From G965198795 sp965198795 (GTDB taxonomy: Bacteria; Pseudomonadota; Alphaproteobacteria; Rhodospirillales; Casp-alpha2): a DNA stretch of 64,000 nucleotides. The number at the start of each line of letters is the position of its first letter. The stretch's first letter is position 1. The position numbers and the translations under genes are program-made. The notes beneath the pieces were generated by a model. It saw only the letters and a list, made by a program, of their open reading frames with translations. It searched no databases and was not told where the DNA came from. The DNA lies in assembly GCA_965198795.1 (NCBI GenBank), contig OZ240674.1:868001-932000 (forward strand), written 5' to 3'. Below, piece after piece: positions 53,645 through 62,681 of the stretch.

Positions 53645-54364
53645 ATGGACACCATTGATAGCGCGGTTATTCTGGCGGGCGGCCTTGGGTCGCGATTGAA
53701 GGGCGTCGTCAACGACCGCCCGAAACCCCTCGCGGACGTGGCGGGGCGCCCCTTCTTGTTTTACCTGCTGGAAAACCTTGAGTCGTTCGGTGTCCGGGAC
53801 GTTGTTCTGGGCGTCGGGCATATGGCCGGCCTCATCGAACGAACGGTGGGCGACGCTCATCGCTCGGTGTCCGTCACCTACAGCCGCGAGGAGGTTCCCA
53901 TGGGAACGGCCGGCGCGCTTGGTCTGGCGGAGCGATTCATCGCGGGTTCCGATTTTTTCATGCTCAACGGCGATTCGTTTTGCGACGTCAACTTGTCCAG
54001 ATTGGCGGCGGCGCACAGGAAGGCGGGGGCGGTGTGCACGATGACCTTGACCGCCGTCGAGGACGTCTCGCGCTACGGCTCGGTCACGTGCGCCGATGAC
54101 GGAGCGGTTACTTCCTTCCGCGAGAAGGGCGGACGGGTTGAACAGGGGCTCGTCAACGCGGGCGTTTACGCCTTTTCCGGTTCCGTCTTCGATCTTTTGC
54201 CCTCGGACGGGCCGTCGTCGATGGAGCGCGACATTTTGCCCCGGCTGATCGGAAACGGTCTGTTCGGCTTTTTTCATGAAGGGCGGTTCATTGATATCGG
54301 AACGCCCCAATCATATCAGGAGGCGCAAGACTTGTTCGCCGAATTTCAGGTCCAGTTGAACTGA
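53645..54364 (+). CDS. hddC: HddC-type heptose-1-phosphate guanylyltransferase / sugar nucleotidyltransferase
   Basis: A 239-aa nucleotidyltransferase with AVILAGGLGSRL, NDRPKPLADVAGRPFL, FMLNGDSFCDVNL, TSFREKGG and GRFIDIGTPQSY, which is the HddC pattern. HddC makes GDP-D-glycero-alpha-D-manno-heptose; a GHMP kinase of the HddA type lies at 59553, which supports that role over a plain mannose- or glucose-specific enzyme. It is the only plus-strand gene of the locus, and its 3' end overlaps the convergent sulfotransferase pseudogene by 19 bases. Confidence 0.87.
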   Translation: MDTIDSAVILAGGLGSRLKGVVNDRPKPLADVAGRPFLFYLLENLESFGVRDVVLGVGHMAGLIERTVGDAHRSVSVTYSREEVPMGTAGALGLAERFIAGSDFFMLNGDSFCDVNLSRLAAAHRKAGAVCTMTLTAVEDVSRYGSVTCADDGAVTSFREKGGRVEQGLVNAGVYAFSGSVFDLLPSDGPSSMERDILPRLIGNGLFGFFHEGRFIDIGTPQSYQEAQDLFAEFQVQLN

Positions 54365-55068
54365 TCGGACCAGGCGGGCAGTTTATCGGTTACGGTTTTG
54401 ATCTGCGCATTGCTCAATTCCTCGCGGAACGATCCTGTCTTTCCTTTTCTGAAATTGTTGACGTAACTCTCCTCGCGCGGCGTTTCGATTTTTTCGTCAC
54501 GGAACTCGCCGCCGTAGCCGAAGAAGTCGAACATCTTCTTTACGTACCCATTCTGATCTGCGGCCAGATCGGTATATTCCGTCAAGCCGACATCAAGCGT
54601 TCGAGTCTTTGAATTCTTGTACGCCATCCACTGTTCGAGCCAATCGATGATTTTCGGATAATAGTTTTCGATCAGCCAGTCAATTTGTTCGTCCCGCGTG
54701 AGTTCATAGTGATTCTCGGCGATCACCCCGCTGATCTTCAATAAGTCGCGGTCCTCATCTTTCCCCGCGACCTCTGGGCGCGATACATGATGGCGCCAGG
54801 AGACGAGAGCGTCCCTGGGGTCTGTGAAATGAACGAGTACGCGGTCCAAACCGGAACTTTCCAGGGCGGATATATTGCATGTTGAGGCGGGCAAGTGGGA
54901 TTTACAGTAAGCTCTTTTATTGACGACATTTCCTCGTAAAAAGGGATGGTCGGCAACCGACTTCAAAGCTTACCCATGTTCGAATGTAACGCTAGGCGTC
55001 CCCAGAATTTTTCTGGCGGTCTCCCGCAAAAAGGCGGAGCCGCTTTTTGGCAAGGTTATGACGACCAT
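54346..55068 (-). pseudogene. sulfotransferase gene split by one in-frame stop codon
   Basis: From ATG 55068 the frame encodes MVVITLPKSGSAFLRETARK, with the PAPS-binding P-loop LPKSGSAFL, then ends at TAA 54970-54972 after TFEHG. The same frame continues without a shift to give VLVHFTDPRDALVSW (the 3'-phosphate-binding segment) and ends at 54346. The 206-residue downstream piece alone, from a TTG at 54966, lacks the P-loop and should be inactive. The full length of about 240 codons fits a small sulfotransferase. One base change explains the break, so it may be recent, or a sequence error. Confidence 0.82.
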
Positions 55069-55156
55069 TGGGCGCCCAGCGCCCAGGGCGCTGCGCCCGG
55101 CGGGTCTTGAGATGGGATTTAAGCCGGTCTAGCAACATTGATTATCTCGCTTTTGG

Positions 55157-55265
55157 TTGAGAGAAACGATGGGCGGTCAAACGCGCCCGCAAGTTCCGGT
55201 TCCGTCTTCGATCTCTTGTCCCCGGGCGGACCGCCGCCGGTGGAGCGCGGCGGTTCGCCCAGGCC
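55157..55265 (+). pseudogene. decayed partial duplicate of hddC
   Basis: About 72 bases match the hddC 3' region near 54180-54252 closely (shared TTCCGGTTCCGTCTTCGATC), and the reading GSVFDLLSPGGPPPVERG mirrors GSVFDLLPSDGPSSMERD of the intact protein. The rest of the copy is lost or out of frame. No start codon context or function remains. Confidence 0.65.
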
Positions 55266-55324
55266 CAACGGTTTTCCGCCTAGCGGACCCGGACCAGATG
55301 GCCCAGGCGGTCAACGCCGCCGGC

Positions 55325-56098
55325 CTACTCGAAATTTCCGTCGGCCAGGAACTCCTCAAGCAGGGGAATCATGTACGCGGGGCGCTCCGAGAACGTCCCC
55401 TCCCCTGAGCAGTCGTCGAAGAAAACGACCCCGCCGGTCCGAACCCGTTTGCCGAACCGGTTGAAGTCGCTCCGCACGATCTCGGTCGTATGGCCGCCGT
55501 CGATGAGGACCGCGTCGACAACCTCCGAATTCACGTCTTCGATCTCAAGGGTTCTGGAGTCGCCCACCACGCGCCGGATGTCCAGGGCGTGGCGCCTGGC
55601 GAAATCGTCGATCTGATCAGCGTAGGTTCGATGGCCCGGAACGCCGGTCCGCGCCTCTTTCTCGTTGTTGTCCAAGGTCCAGACGATTCCGTCCTTGCCC
55701 ATCGCGACGGCGAGCAGGACGGCGGACCCTCCCTTGTGGGCGCCCACGTCGATCGCCTTCTTGGCGCCTATTTCGCGGCAGACGTTGTGGATGTAGGCGG
55801 ACATTCGGATCGTCAGGCCAAGCGTCGCGTGATTAAGGTTGTTGCTGAGGAACAGATCGCCCAGGTCGGAGAACCGAAGCCCGCCATCCGGGTTCTGGTG
55901 ATCGATGCGAACCGTGTCCAGGTCCGGGTCTCTGTTCAAATGCGGTAAGAACCCCTCGATCACAGCGTATGTCCGGCGCTTGAAGGCGATGGAGATTATC
56001 TCCCGCAGGATTTCGTGCGGCAGGCGGTCGATTATGATCTCGAGACACCAGCGGAGGATATCGAGGCGCCGGCGGAGGAGGCTGCGGAGGAGTCTCAT
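55325..56098 (-). CDS. CmcI/FkbM-like SAM-dependent methyltransferase
   Basis: A 257-aa protein with a Rossmann methyltransferase core: KAIDVGAHKGGSAVLLAVAM, WTLDNNEKEA, VVDAVLIDGGHTTEIVRSDF and GGVVFFDDCSGEG. The DGGHT segment is characteristic of the cephalosporin-hydroxylase-like and class 24 methyltransferase group, often found near O-antigen and capsule genes. A basic N-terminus (MRLLRSLLRRRLDILRW) may be membrane-associated. ATG 56098 starts 29 bases after the end of the oxygenase pseudogene. Confidence 0.83.
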   Translation of the reverse strand: MRLLRSLLRRRLDILRWCLEIIIDRLPHEILREIISIAFKRRTYAVIEGFLPHLNRDPDLDTVRIDHQNPDGGLRFSDLGDLFLSNNLNHATLGLTIRMSAYIHNVCREIGAKKAIDVGAHKGGSAVLLAVAMGKDGIVWTLDNNEKEARTGVPGHRTYADQIDDFARRHALDIRRVVGDSRTLEIEDVNSEVVDAVLIDGGHTTEIVRSDFNRFGKRVRTGGVVFFDDCSGEGTFSERPAYMIPLLEEFLADGNFE

Positions 56099-56126
56099 GA
56101 CGCGCGGGGCTCCTTGATGATGAAAC

Positions 56127-56860
56127 TCAAACGGTTGCCGCCGGAACGGCACCGGGGCGCAGGACCGAGCGGATTTCGTCCAATCCCCGAAACTCGGACG
56201 CGAAGGCTTCTTTGGATTTGACCTCGTTACGCCGCAGCTTGACGTCGATGGACACGCGGACGCTGCCTTACGGAAACCGCGTCGTAACTGTCATAGACCC
56301 GGAGCCATTCGTTTTCATCGATGCTCGTGGGGCCTTGGCGCAATTCAAATCCGGCGTTCTCGAAATCGCCCAGGACCGGAATCCACAGATGAACGATGTC
56401 GTCCGGTTCATTCGCCCAGATGTCGATATGAAGTTTGTCCGTCGCGTAGGGACGGTCCGACCGACCGCCGTCCACATGGATCAGGCGCAGGTTCGCCCAG
56501 GCCATGCCCGTGATTGCGCCGATCAGACCGGATTTCTCCATCAGCCGTAACAGGCATTGATGAAGCCGGACATAACCCAGGAAATTGAAATACGAAAACT
56601 TGATGATCGATCCGGGCGTCTCCGGCGGATTGATCCCGCCCGCCCGCCCGGACGGCGTCCAGAAAGGCCCGCTTCGTCGCCGGGGAGCGGACCCGGGCCG
56701 ATTAACAAATGACGTCAATGGCGGCGCAGTCTAGCTCGGCGCGAAGATCATCGCCGAGCGGCAAGGTCCCGATCAGCGGATCGATCTCCCGCAGCCGTCC
56801 GTAATCATATTGTTCGCGGCGCCAGGCTTGCCGCTGGTTAAGGCTCATGAGCGCGTTCAT
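56127..56860 (-). pseudogene. phytanoyl-CoA-dioxygenase-like (PhyH) gene broken over three frames
   Basis: From ATG 56860 one frame encodes SLNQRQAWRREQYDYGRLRE, then GTLPLGDDLRAELD to TAA 56702-56704, and after it ATKRAFLDAVR in the same frame. A second frame (56718-56227) encodes SIIKFSYFNFLGYVRLH, LHIDIWANEPDD with the iron-binding His-x-Asp, and AGFELRQGPTS. A third frame encodes VRVSIDVKLRRNEVKSKEAF and ends at 56127. The pieces join into one oxygenase of about 245 codons, so I count one nonsense change and two frameshifts. 2-oxoglutarate oxygenases of this group hydroxylate sugars or lipids. Confidence 0.75.
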
Positions 56861-56902
56861 CACAATTTCCCGTGCGTCTGGACATTGAACAAGGTTCGGG
56901 GA

Positions 56903-58186
56903 TTACGTTAAGGCCGAGCGGAAAATTCGCGGGATGACGTCCGCCGCGTAATCCAGAGCTTCCCGCCCGACGCCCTGGTGGCAGCCGACTGAGACGCCGT
57001 GGGTCATCACGCGGCTCGCATGGACGAGATCGCCCACGGTCCGGTGCTCGAACATCTCAATGGCGGGTTGGCGGGCGATATTGCCGCAGATAATTGGACG
57101 GTTCTCGATCCCGGCCTCCGTCAATCCGGCGCGAAAACCAGCCACGTCAACGGCGTCGGCCAGGGTAAGGGGGAATCCGAACCACGAATGGTCGCCCTTT
57201 GGCGTCGTTGACTGAAGGGTGACGAGTTCACCCTGGGCCGAAAAGATGCGTCTCCAGCGCTCCGCCGCCTGTTTCCGCTTCTGGACGATTCCCCTCAGCT
57301 TCGGCGTTTGGACGGCGCCCATCGCGCCCTGCGGTTCGGTCAAGCGCAGGTTGAAGCCCAAATTGACGAACAGGAACTTCGGATCGATTTCTGGACGCGT
57401 GTCGTAATAGGGTTGAGGATCATTGACGTGCCGGACCCAGCCGTGGGCCCGGAGGATGCGCATCAACTCCGCTAGTCCGGCGTCCTCGGTGACGCAAATG
57501 CCGCCTTCAAGCGTCGTGATGTGATGGGAGAAATAAAAGCTGAACGTCCCGACGCGGCCAATGCCGCCGACGGGTTTTCCGTCATAGGCGGCGCCCATGG
57601 ACTCGCAGCCGTCCTCAATCATAATCAGGTTATGCCGGGCGCGGATATCCATCAGCGCGTCCATGTCGCACGGGTTGCCGTAGACATGGACCGGCATGAT
57701 AGCCCGGGTTTTCGGGCCGATCGCGCGCTCGACCTGCTCCGGATCAATATTCAGGGTGGCGGGGTCGATGTCCACGATGACCGGCGTCAGGCCGCATTGA
57801 ATGAGCGGCCAGACCGTCGTTGACCAGGACAACGCGGAAACGACGACTTCGTCGCCGGGGCGCAAATGATCCTCGCAGGCGGGGTTGGTCAGGGCGGCGA
57901 CGGCAAGCAGATTGGCCGAGGAGCCGGAATTGCAGGAAACCCCGTGGCCGTACCCGATAGTCCGGCAAAAGGCGTCCTCAAACCCGGCGACTTTCGGCCC
58001 CATGGTCACCATGGTCGTCAGGAGCGGCTCCAGCGCGGCCATGATTTCCGGCGCGCCGAAGGTGGGTTCATGCAGACGGATGCGCGGCGCCTCGCGGTCA
58101 AAGAGGTACCGCCGGTCCAGCGCCAGGAAGGCGTCCACTCTCTCTTCGATCTCGGTCAATAGGGTTTCGCGGTCGGGCATGGTCAT
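56903..58186 (-). CDS. ColD-type GDP-4-keto-6-deoxysugar 3-dehydratase (DegT fold, His in place of Lys)
   Basis: A 427-aa member of the DegT/DnrJ/EryC1 fold. Where aminotransferases have the PLP lysine, this protein has His221 in SFYFSHHITTLEGG, as in ColD and the E1/RfbH dehydratases. Other segments match ColD rather than RfbH: LRAHGWVRHV, WFGFPLTL, GIENRPIICGN and VGCHQGVG; the iron-sulfur Cys cluster of RfbH is absent. ColD uses PMP and glutamate to remove the 3-hydroxyl. The start at 58186 overlaps the upstream glycosyltransferase stop (ATGA). The sugar could be a hexose or a heptose. Confidence 0.85.
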   Translation of the reverse strand: MTMPDRETLLTEIEERVDAFLALDRRYLFDREAPRIRLHEPTFGAPEIMAALEPLLTTMVTMGPKVAGFEDAFCRTIGYGHGVSCNSGSSANLLAVAALTNPACEDHLRPGDEVVVSALSWSTTVWPLIQCGLTPVIVDIDPATLNIDPEQVERAIGPKTRAIMPVHVYGNPCDMDALMDIRARHNLIMIEDGCESMGAAYDGKPVGGIGRVGTFSFYFSHHITTLEGGICVTEDAGLAELMRILRAHGWVRHVNDPQPYYDTRPEIDPKFLFVNLGFNLRLTEPQGAMGAVQTPKLRGIVQKRKQAAERWRRIFSAQGELVTLQSTTPKGDHSWFGFPLTLADAVDVAGFRAGLTEAGIENRPIICGNIARQPAIEMFEHRTVGDLVHASRVMTHGVSVGCHQGVGREALDYAADVIPRIFRSALT

Positions 58187-59541
58187 CTGGCTTCTTCCAT
58201 GGTTTCGTTCTTGCTGGTCCGTATCATGTCGATCAACTTTCGGCTGAAGACATCCGGGGCGAAGCATTGCTCGTAAACCCGCCGGCCGTTATCGCGAAGG
58301 CGCTGGTTGAGCGCCACGTCCGTCGCCGCCCGGCGGACCGCCTCGGCGACGCCCTCGGGCGTGTCGGACAGCAGGCAGTTCTCCCCGCTCACCAGTTCCG
58401 GGAGGGCTTCCTTGCTGTTCGAATGGGCGACCACGCATTGGGCGTAGGCCCAGCCGACGATATGGCGGGAGGCGATCACTCGGTGCGGTCCGGCATTATT
58501 GAGAGAAAGCAATATGTCCGCATTCATCAGTTCGGAATCAAGATCGTCGACAAACCCCCGCCGGATGACGCTATCCGGCGCCTCCTTCATCAATTGCTCG
58601 ATTCGGGGTTGGGGTTTTCCTTTGCCGATGATGTGAACCTCAAAAGGCGTATCCGTTAGCTCTTTGTGAAGATGTGGAACGACGCCCTGAAGTAAGTACT
58701 GGAGACCAAAGGTCGTGGCCGTGCTGGCCAGACCGCCAATGTGTCCAATAATTTTTACCGGGTTGCCGGCCCTGGCTCTTGGAAGGCAGGGAATATTTGA
58801 CCCATTTAATGGGTCGGAAAATGTCGTACCGATATATTTTGTTGCGTCATAATTATTTAAATTTGCTTCTTCTTCCGAGTTCTTGGAAGCGTATGCGACC
58901 CGGGAACAGTTGGATAGAAGCGAGAAATACGCTTTGCGCCAAGCCTTGATGTGTTGCTGATCCAGAAATCGTCTAATCATACCCCGAGAAACAGAGAAAA
59001 CCCTTGATGTGTCCGGCGGAAATAAAGCCGGATTTTCAACTCGCGTCTTCATAGGATGATAATGAATATCGCCCTCAAAAGCAAAAATCGGAACACCCGA
59101 GATACTTGATAGGGCGGCCAATCCCTCAGCAGATGCAAAATTCATAATCGCGTCATAATTATTATCAATTACAATTTTTTCAAAATATTTTCTAAAATTA
59201 AGAGATGGATAATATAATGATAATTTATTTTTTAATAAAAAAATTTTTGATAAATTAATCATACGGTATATTAATTTGTTTCTTTTTTCTAGAATTGACT
59301 GTGGAAACTTTGGTTTTAGAATATGGATACCTTTTGATTTTATGTCTTCAATCAAAGCGATTTCGAATTCTCGTAATGGCATGACGCCAACATTTAGCGG
59401 ATGCATAATCTGTAAGAAAATTTCAAACCCCGAGATCCGCATCTGCATCAGGACTTCATAGGTCTGAATGTTGATTGCCGACAAACTGGGATCGACGATC
59501 TCTCTGGCGGGAATGCCGTCGCAAACAAACAAAAGCTTCAT
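58183..59541 (-). CDS. GT-B glycosyltransferase with an AT-rich foreign-looking N-terminal half
   Basis: A 452-aa group 1 glycosyltransferase. The C-terminal half has IIGHIGGLASTATTFGLQYL, FEVHIIGKGKPQPRIEQL and SRHIVGWAYAQCVVAHSNSKEALPEL, a typical donor-binding arrangement. The N-terminal half, about 59000-59520, is strikingly AT-rich with Lys, Ile and Asn codons, while the C-terminal half has the local high-GC use. This looks like a mosaic or an incompletely adapted acquired gene. It overlaps the ColD-type gene by four bases and lies 11 bases after the GHMP kinase gene. Confidence 0.83.
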   Translation of the reverse strand: MKLLFVCDGIPAREIVDPSLSAINIQTYEVLMQMRISGFEIFLQIMHPLNVGVMPLREFEIALIEDIKSKGIHILKPKFPQSILEKRNKLIYRMINLSKIFLLKNKLSLYYPSLNFRKYFEKIVIDNNYDAIMNFASAEGLAALSSISGVPIFAFEGDIHYHPMKTRVENPALFPPDTSRVFSVSRGMIRRFLDQQHIKAWRKAYFSLLSNCSRVAYASKNSEEEANLNNYDATKYIGTTFSDPLNGSNIPCLPRARAGNPVKIIGHIGGLASTATTFGLQYLLQGVVPHLHKELTDTPFEVHIIGKGKPQPRIEQLMKEAPDSVIRRGFVDDLDSELMNADILLSLNNAGPHRVIASRHIVGWAYAQCVVAHSNSKEALPELVSGENCLLSDTPEGVAEAVRRAATDVALNQRLRDNGRRVYEQCFAPDVFSRKLIDMIRTSKNETMEEAR

Positions 59542-59552
59542 CGCCTCAACTC

Positions 59553-60545
59553 CTACAGGCCATTGCCGTGAAAGATAATCTGGCTGCCGTCATGGTCCGC
59601 CTTGACGGGGACATGCAGCAGCTTGCCGAGGGACCGCAGCACGGAGGGCCGTTTGCCGGGCGGCACGAAGAACAGCATGAAGCCGCCGGCTCCCGCTCCC
59701 AGAAGTTTGCCGCCGAGCGCGCCTGCGGCGCAGCCGGTCCGGTAGATTTCATCTATCTCGTCGTTGCTGATCATGCTTGAGAGTTCGCGTTTCAGCATCC
59801 AGGAGTCGTGGAGCAATTCACCGAACGCCCGGACATCCGGTGATGGATCCAACAGCAGGTTCCGCGCCTCCGAAACCATGGCCGACATGGTTTCCAGTTG
59901 TTTGTGCTTCTTATCGATCTGCGCGACCTGCTCTTCGGCGATATCTGACGCCCGCCGGGTGAAATGCGTGAAAACCAGTACAATGTGATCCCAGAACGCC
60001 GCGCTTTTTTCGTCCGAAAGCGCGATGGGCTGCGTTTGAAAGGTCTGTTCCGCGCCGAACCGGATATGGTTCATGCCGCCGTAAGCGGCCGCGACCTGGT
60101 CTTGAGAGCCAACGGCTTCTCTCAGAACCTCCTGTTCGACCCGGATGGCTTCCAACGCGAGCTCACGCTTTCCCAGGTCTTCGCCGCGCAGGCTGGCCAG
60201 AGCGTGCAACAGACAGACGGTGAAGGTGGAACTCGAACCCATTCCCGACCGCGCGGGTATATCGGCTTGGTAGACCAGTTCGACCCCTTTGCCGCCGCCT
60301 CCCAGGTTCAAACATTCCCGAACGGCCGGGTGCTTGATTTCGCGGATGCTGTTGGTCTCTTCGGTGGAGTAGTACCGGATTCGGTATTTATAATCGAAGA
60401 ACGGCGGCAGGTGGCGCAGGGTGACATAGCAGTACTTGTTGATGGTCGTGCTCAGCACTTGACCGCCGTGGACCTCATACCATTTGGGATAATCGGTGCC
60501 TCCTCCGAAAAAGGAGACGCGGAAAGGGGCGCGGCAGATGATCAT
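59553..60545 (-). CDS. hddA: HddA-type GHMP kinase (heptose 7-phosphate kinase)
   Basis: A 330-aa GHMP-superfamily kinase: N-terminal MIICRAPFRVSFFGGGTDYP, which is the HddA hallmark, the ATP loop IPARSGMGSSSTFTV near residue 95, SQDQVAAAYGG and the C-terminal KLLGAGAGGFMLFF. HddA phosphorylates D-glycero-alpha-D-manno-heptose 7-phosphate at C1, and HddC at 53645 would then attach GMP. The isomerase GmhA and phosphatase GmhB of that pathway are not in the window. It is followed by the AT-rich glycosyltransferase gene. Confidence 0.88.
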   Translation of the reverse strand: MIICRAPFRVSFFGGGTDYPKWYEVHGGQVLSTTINKYCYVTLRHLPPFFDYKYRIRYYSTEETNSIREIKHPAVRECLNLGGGGKGVELVYQADIPARSGMGSSSTFTVCLLHALASLRGEDLGKRELALEAIRVEQEVLREAVGSQDQVAAAYGGMNHIRFGAEQTFQTQPIALSDEKSAAFWDHIVLVFTHFTRRASDIAEEQVAQIDKKHKQLETMSAMVSEARNLLLDPSPDVRAFGELLHDSWMLKRELSSMISNDEIDEIYRTGCAAGALGGKLLGAGAGGFMLFFVPPGKRPSVLRSLGKLLHVPVKADHDGSQIIFHGNGL

Positions 60546-60577
60546 CGAAGGGCTCGGATAAGCTCGTTCCAGACGCC

Positions 60578-61642
60578 TTATTCGCGCCAGTAATCTAGGA
60601 TCATGCCGCGCTGATCGGCGTCGATGCCCAGGTCTTCGGCCAGCTTCAGGCCGCCCGTGATCATCTCCGTCATGGCTTCGTTATGGCTGGTCGAGATGAC
60701 CGGAATGGACCGCAGGTGTTCGACGAACGGGTCCGTCGCCTTGTTGTTCAATAACTCGTCGTCCAGATCCCGCCAAAGATTGTGGGGGTTCCGGCGCTGG
60801 GTCACGACGGGTTCGCCGAAGCCAACGAGGTCACCAGTCGCATCGGATAGTTTGCAGATCACGAACGCGCTCCAGATGTCGGCGTTCCGCCCCGTCGACG
60901 CGGGCGTGAAATAGGCGCCGGCCACATCTCGGGAAACGGCTGTGTTCTGATTGTTCCAGGACGTCCAGATGCCCGGCGTGAGCGCGAAGTTGGGCCGGTA
61001 GTCTTGCTTCACGCCGACCACGCGGATTTTCCAGAACAGCCGTGCGATGGCGTCGATATCGAGGTCTTCCAGCACAAAACCGTTGATGACGCCAAGGCGC
61101 CCGGAACCAGGTTTGAGCGGCGCGGCGGCCTCATCCAGGAAACGCTGCTTCCAAGGATAGCTGCGCGGATAGAGCGGCACGCCGGATTTTTCAACGATTG
61201 CATGATAGACGTTGAACCAGCCGCTTTCAGACGTCACCGTCGGCATAGAGACCTGTTCGCCGGTTTGCTTGTGGAATCCGAAGAAATCCGCGTCGCCGAC
61301 AAAGTTGTCGTCGTCCAGCATAATCAGGCGGGCGGCCCCTTCGGAATAGGCGATGTAGTTGGCCAGCATCTTCCGCCCGCCCCAGTTGTAGGGCAGCAAC
61401 CCGTCCAGTTCCGGCTTGTCAGCCAGGTACGCTTTCTGGCGGTCCACATCGAAGTACTCGAACGCGTAACCCGTTTCCCTCGACAGGCTGGCGAGATAAT
61501 CGGCGGTTTCCGCCGGCGTCTTGTAATCGCCGATAACGTAGAACCGGATGTCGTCATGGCCGTGCTTCCGCGCGTTCCCGCAAACGTCGCGGTAAAAGAC
61601 CGGCACATGGATCGTCGTCGTGGTGACGGCTGTGAATGACAT
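60578..61642 (-). CDS. GT-A-like glycosyltransferase of uncertain family
   Basis: A 354-aa protein with the look of a GT-A enzyme: RFYVIGDYKTPAET near residue 33, NWGGRKMLANYIAYSEGA, then a DxD-type RLIMLDDDNFVG, and later SGWFNVYHAIVE and WTSWNNQNTAVSRDV. The GDYKTP element resembles the DUF288/reversibly-glycosylated-polypeptide type of sequence, but I cannot place it firmly. No membrane span or signal peptide. It lies between the kinase and a GDP-fucose-synthase-like gene, so it may handle the heptose or deoxy-sugar product. Confidence 0.7.
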   Translation of the reverse strand: MSFTAVTTTTIHVPVFYRDVCGNARKHGHDDIRFYVIGDYKTPAETADYLASLSRETGYAFEYFDVDRQKAYLADKPELDGLLPYNWGGRKMLANYIAYSEGAARLIMLDDDNFVGDADFFGFHKQTGEQVSMPTVTSESGWFNVYHAIVEKSGVPLYPRSYPWKQRFLDEAAAPLKPGSGRLGVINGFVLEDLDIDAIARLFWKIRVVGVKQDYRPNFALTPGIWTSWNNQNTAVSRDVAGAYFTPASTGRNADIWSAFVICKLSDATGDLVGFGEPVVTQRRNPHNLWRDLDDELLNNKATDPFVEHLRSIPVISTSHNEAMTEMITGGLKLAEDLGIDADQRGMILDYWRE

Positions 61643-61675
61643 GGTGAGAGTATCTTCCGTGGGGCCGGGTTCGGA

Positions 61676-62656
61676 TCAGCGCCGCGCGGGGCCGATATGC
61701 TCGCGCCACCAGGCGACGGTTTTTTCGATCCCGTGATCCAGGCCGGTGGCCGGCGACCAGCCGAGGTCTTTCCTCGCCTTGTCGCAGTTCAAGGCGAGCG
61801 AGGTCGGAATGGTCGGCTTGCGCAGATCGTGTTCGATGGCGAGACCGGGGTTCATGACCTTGACGATCTTGGCGGCCAATTCCTTGATTTGTGTGGCGTA
61901 GCCGAGGCCGCAGTTATAGAGCGCATAGCTGTCTCTTTGCCGCTCGATGGCGCGCTCGACGAAATCGATCAAGTCGCCGACATAAAGAAGGTCGCGCGCT
62001 TCCTCGCCGGTTCCCCAAACCACGATCTTGCCGTCCCTGGCGGCGCCCGCTTTGGCGATTGTCGCGCCGAACACGTGCGAGCGCTCCAGGTCGTATTTGT
62101 CATGCGGACCGTAGATGTTGGAATGGCGGATGACCGTGTGCCTGGTGACGCCGAGCCGCGAGAAGAACTCGCACATCTTCTCCACATAGACCTTGGTCCA
62201 ACCGACCCCAAAATAGTGGGGATGGATGTCGAGGGACTCGTCGAAATCCGTTTCCAGCAGAGGGACGCCGCTCGATTGATACATCACCGTGCAGCTGAAG
62301 AAGATGAACTGCCCGACTTGGTGGTCGAAGGCGGCGCGGAGCAGCAGGGAGTTCATCACCGCGTTGTCCGAGACATGGATGTGGGGCCGGTTAACGATGT
62401 CGGCGGAACCGGATGTGGTCGCGGCCGCCTGGATGATGATGTCCACGCCCTTGCACACACGCTCGACATCCGCCGCCGAGGTCAGATCCGCCCGCGTCCA
62501 TTCGACATTCTCAAAATCGAAGGCAGGGCGGTTGTGATAAACGGCGGTGACGTGATAGGCGTCCTTCGTGGCGAAATACTCGGTCATGTTCCGGCCGATG
62601 AAACCGGTCGCCCCGCATATCAAGATTCTCTTCTTCTCAGGCAATTTCTCAGGCAT
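61676..62656 (-). CDS. GDP-sugar epimerase/reductase-like extended SDR (ColC/Fcl-like)
   Basis: A 326-aa extended SDR with ICGATGFIGRNM and, in the second half, HSNIYGPHDKYDLERSHVFGA, the GDP-L-fucose-synthase-type segment, then GTGEEARDLLYVGDL. In that family the catalytic motif is Tyr-x-x-x-Lys; here the aligned residues are V-G-W-T-K, so the usual tyrosine is Val, although another Tyr lies seven residues before the Lys. It may be a divergent C3/C5 epimerase or 4-reductase of the GDP-deoxysugar route. Confidence 0.83.
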   Translation of the reverse strand: MPEKLPEKKRILICGATGFIGRNMTEYFATKDAYHVTAVYHNRPAFDFENVEWTRADLTSAADVERVCKGVDIIIQAAATTSGSADIVNRPHIHVSDNAVMNSLLLRAAFDHQVGQFIFFSCTVMYQSSGVPLLETDFDESLDIHPHYFGVGWTKVYVEKMCEFFSRLGVTRHTVIRHSNIYGPHDKYDLERSHVFGATIAKAGAARDGKIVVWGTGEEARDLLYVGDLIDFVERAIERQRDSYALYNCGLGYATQIKELAAKIVKVMNPGLAIEHDLRKPTIPTSLALNCDKARKDLGWSPATGLDHGIEKTVAWWREHIGPARR

Positions 62657-62681
62657 TCCGGTTCCCGGCGTGGATCAGACC

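Noticed and set aside
54367..54966. Treating the 206-aa frame as a complete sulfotransferase
   Set aside because: It lacks the PAPS P-loop, which is present in the same frame just upstream of a single TAA, so the gene is better read as interrupted.
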